Source of the DNA: Lysobacter gummosus
GTDB taxonomy: Bacteria > Pseudomonadota > Gammaproteobacteria > Xanthomonadales > Xanthomonadaceae
DNA: 64,000 nucleotides
Assembly: GCF_001442805.1 (NCBI RefSeq)
Contig: NZ_CP011131.1
Location: forward strand, 2,294,001-2,358,000
Direction: 5' to 3'
Part shown: piece by piece, positions 63,001 through 64,000 of the stretch
How the letters are laid out: each line of letters starts with the position of its first letter
How positions within the stretch are numbered: position 1 is the first letter of the stretch
Made by a program: the position numbers and the translations under genes
Notes under the pieces: model-generated
Databases searched by the model: none
Seen by the model: the letters and a program-made list of their open reading frames with translations, nothing else
What the model was told of the DNA's origin: nothing

Positions 63001-64000
63001 AGACCCGAGTCCTGCTTGGTCAGCACCGAGACGTAGCGTTTCTCGACCACCACAGCGCGCAAGCCTGCGACCGCCCTGGGCTCGCCGTCCTGGCCGATGG
63101 CGACCAGTTGCAGCGCGCGCTTGGCGCCGCGCTTGATGTAGTTCAGATCGTCCTGCGGCTTGATGCCAACCAGGAAGTCGTTGTTGGACACCAGCGCGCT
63201 GGTCTGAGCCGCGACGTTGCGCCCGCTGCCCGGTTCGAAGGCGCGAGCGAGGAAACTCAACTGGTAAGTAGCCCGCTCGTACTTGCTCAGATCGAGCTTG
63301 AACTCGGCCTTGCCCTCGGCGTTGGTGGTCTGGTCGCTGAGCGCTTCGTCGTAGCCTTCCTTGGCCCGCTGCGGGTCGAAGAACTGATAACCCGGATAGG
63401 CGGCGAAGGCCGGGAAGAACGGACGCAGCACCATCGTGCCTTCCACCCGGCGTTGCTGCGCGGGCGTGCCGAACAGGTTTTCCGCCGACACCGTCGCCGA
63501 CAATTGCTCGGGCTTGATCCAGCCCTTCGGATTCTCGGTGGAGAACTTCGCCGTCACCTTCATGGTGTCGGGGGCGAATTCGCGCACCTGCACCGAGGTC
63601 GAGCCCAGGGTGGTGCGCTGGTTGTCGCGGCCGAGCAGGAACAACTGGATCTGCCAGGTGCCGCTGGGCGCGCTGTCGCTCGGCGCGAAGCTGGCGCTTT
63701 CGAAGCCTTGTTCGCTGAGCTTGAGTTTCTCGCGCTTGGCCACGTTGCCGCGCGGATCGGTGAACTCCCACTCCAGCGGCAGTCCGGCGAGCGGACGCTT
63801 CCAGTCGGCGGCGCGCACGATCATGCCGATGTTGATGGTGTCGCCCGGACGGTACAGGCCGCGATCGGAGAACAGGAAGGCGTTGAGCGCGCCGGCCTCC
63901 AGGTCGTTGGGCTCGCCGCCGATGTCGAAACGCGAGTAGTCCAGCTTGCGGCGGTAATCGTCGATGGGCAGGAAGGAATAGTCCTCGCCCTGGCTGACGG
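60006..64000 (-). CDS. bacterial alpha-2-macroglobulin, thioester type, 5' end beyond window
   Basis: Partial; about 1,331 C-terminal residues visible and the frame is open to the right edge. Macroglobulin features: FLFSDRGLYRPGDTINIGMI (MG domain), SPLSFGVAPFAVDRSARTQP, bait/ANA-type domain, and the thioester motif C-S-E-Q in YPYQCSEQLL (61518-61529). Alpha-6 barrel helices follow. An acidic, Cys-bearing insert (GCEEECGESEGDGESEEG, about 60285-60350) precedes the C-terminal MG10-like domain. These lipoproteins or periplasmic proteins trap invading proteases. The operon with pbpC suggests joint envelope defence and repair. Confidence 0.93.
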   Translation of the reverse strand, partial: VSQGEDYSFLPIDDYRRKLDYSRFDIGGEPNDLEAGALNAFLFSDRGLYRPGDTINIGMIVRAADWKRPLAGLPLEWEFTDPRGNVAKREKLKLSEQGFESASFAPSDSAPSGTWQIQLFLLGRDNQRTTLGSTSVQVREFAPDTMKVTAKFSTENPKGWIKPEQLSATVSAENLFGTPAQQRRVEGTMVLRPFFPAFAAYPGYQFFDPQRAKEGYDEALSDQTTNAEGKAEFKLDLSKYERATYQLSFLARAFEPGSGRNVAAQTSALVSNNDFLVGIKPQDDLNYIKRGAKRALQLVAIGQDGEPRAVAGLRAVVVEKRYVSVLTKQDSGLYRYVSHERRYDKRDEPLALAGGRQTVSLPTDQPGDFLLEVRSADGKVLNQIGYQIAGAANLSRSLERNAELSLNLSKPSYKPGETIEISIRAPYAGSGLITLERDKVYAHAWFHADSSASVQKITVPADFEGNGYINVQFLRDPNSDEIYMSPLSFGVAPFAVDRSARTQPLKLTLPKVTKPGTPMTADVTTEGKARVVLFAVDEGILQVARYRVGDPLDHFFRKKSLQVDTAQILDLLLPEFSRIAASAAPGGDGEGGMAKHLNPFKRKSEKPAVWWSGIVDVDGSHQFKFTLPDHFNGQVRVVAVAVTPGRIGVIQDDAIVRGDFVLTPTVPTHVAPGDEFDLPVGVANTIEGAKKPSQVTVSLQLPASLSLVGAAPAAVSIAPRSEATVRFRVKAGNALGALPVGIQAASGTASSGMYSAKRRIELSLRPALVARQDLIAGRADKRVVIQPLRAMYDQRATRQLSASVSPLVAVDGLTAYLSDYPYQCSEQLLSGAFPALVLASHPELGKIVDNRPGDVKLDIIDVLRSRQNSEGGIGLWTATPEADNFVTGYAALYLLEARDRGQAIPQDLLKSLNGYLEQLAADRSGNDLPSLRSRALAVYLLVRQGRTASNLLSAVHEQIKRDQPKTWENDVAGLLIASSYQLLQQDKAARPLVNKALIRANGAAATTRGVYASYYDNGIDQAWTVYLLNRHFPALTRDGLKMTALERLLDPLRHNSYNTLSSALTVLAMDAYAGAQPQQPLPVLEAASKDGKSRPIGAAQGVISRGNFAGGDLRLWVAPGGPAPAWYLVNQSGFDRALPKEVQDKGLEVVREYLDDAGKPVASIRQGQEVTVRVRVRALGVPMRDSIAIVDLLPGGFEPVMQYVAASASADESGAAMEEGCEEECGESEGDGESEEGQPSRDVPDPNAAPQQTLALPGSTFAPLHVEQREDRIVLYGSVGGEASEFRYKVRANNSGKFVVPPVYAESMYERSVYAQGGPAGVLQVNAPTP
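61518..61529 (-). other. thioester motif CSEQ of the alpha-2-macroglobulin
   Basis: Codons TGC AGC GAG CAG give C-S-E-Q, matching the C-x-E-Q consensus whose Cys and Gln side chains form the reactive thioester. Its presence places this protein with thioester-type (E. coli YfhM-like) rather than thioester-less (YfaS-like) members. Confidence 0.85.

Noticed and set aside
1..64000. CRISPR arrays, tRNA or rRNA genes
   Set aside because: No regularly spaced short direct repeats and no recognisable tRNA or rRNA sequence were found on reading both strands. A covariance-model scan would be needed for certainty.

Overview
This 64 kb window is GC-rich chromosomal DNA (mostly NNG/NNC codons, long antisense shadow ORFs). 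It most resembles a Lysobacter-type member of the Xanthomonadaceae. That assignment is an inference from composition, from the secreted lytic repertoire (GH19 chitinase, S8 protease, S41 protease), from the Ig-repeat autotransporter beside phage-tail-collar-like genes, and from several families of dispersed palindromic intergenic repeats. No rRNA, tRNA, CRISPR array, complete insertion sequence or prophage was seen.

Layout. 1-5.4 kb: EamA exporter/GNAT operon, a secreted unknown, a cyclic-phosphate-type receiver protein, an orphan PAAR spike protein and a HAD-IB phosphatase. 5.6-17 kb: exported or envelope functions (S41 protease, Ntn amide hydrolase, PhoPQ-related protein, two lipoproteins, GH19 chitinase, RidA, S8 protease). 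17-24.8 kb: class-I amidotransferase hydrolase with a YbdK-type ligase, a LysR gene remnant, a secreted protein, a Gfo/Idh oxidoreductase divergent from an MHS-type transporter, and a lipoprotein coupled to a YgjP-like metallopeptidase. 24.9-25.9 kb: an unrecognised gene followed by a decayed one. 26-33.7 kb: phospholipase D-like protein, GT4 glycosyltransferase, and a SoxR module (SoxR divergent from a quinone-oxidoreductase/MFS operon, with a clear SoxR box in a 19-bp-spaced promoter).

34-44 kb is the most distinctive region. Three tandem tail-collar (microcystin-dependent-protein-like) genes and a GNAT gene form one operon. It converges on a DUF6916-like gene and diverges from a 2,244-residue autotransporter with about 20 Ig-like modules, six of which are tandemly duplicated as a block. 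44-57 kb holds housekeeping and accessory genes: HD hydrolase, HPF-like ribosome factor, TrhO, flavoprotein, class-C serine hydrolase, SnoaL-like secreted protein, esterase, LysR divergent from a sorbosone-dehydrogenase-like lipoprotein, and two paralogous secreted proteins.

57-64 kb: the pbpC / alpha-2-macroglobulin envelope-defence operon. The macroglobulin runs off the right edge. The 5' end of pbpC has been tandemly duplicated, leaving a 38-codon membrane mini-ORF whose stop overlaps the pbpC start. Functional statements come from recognised motifs and family knowledge; no database search was possible.
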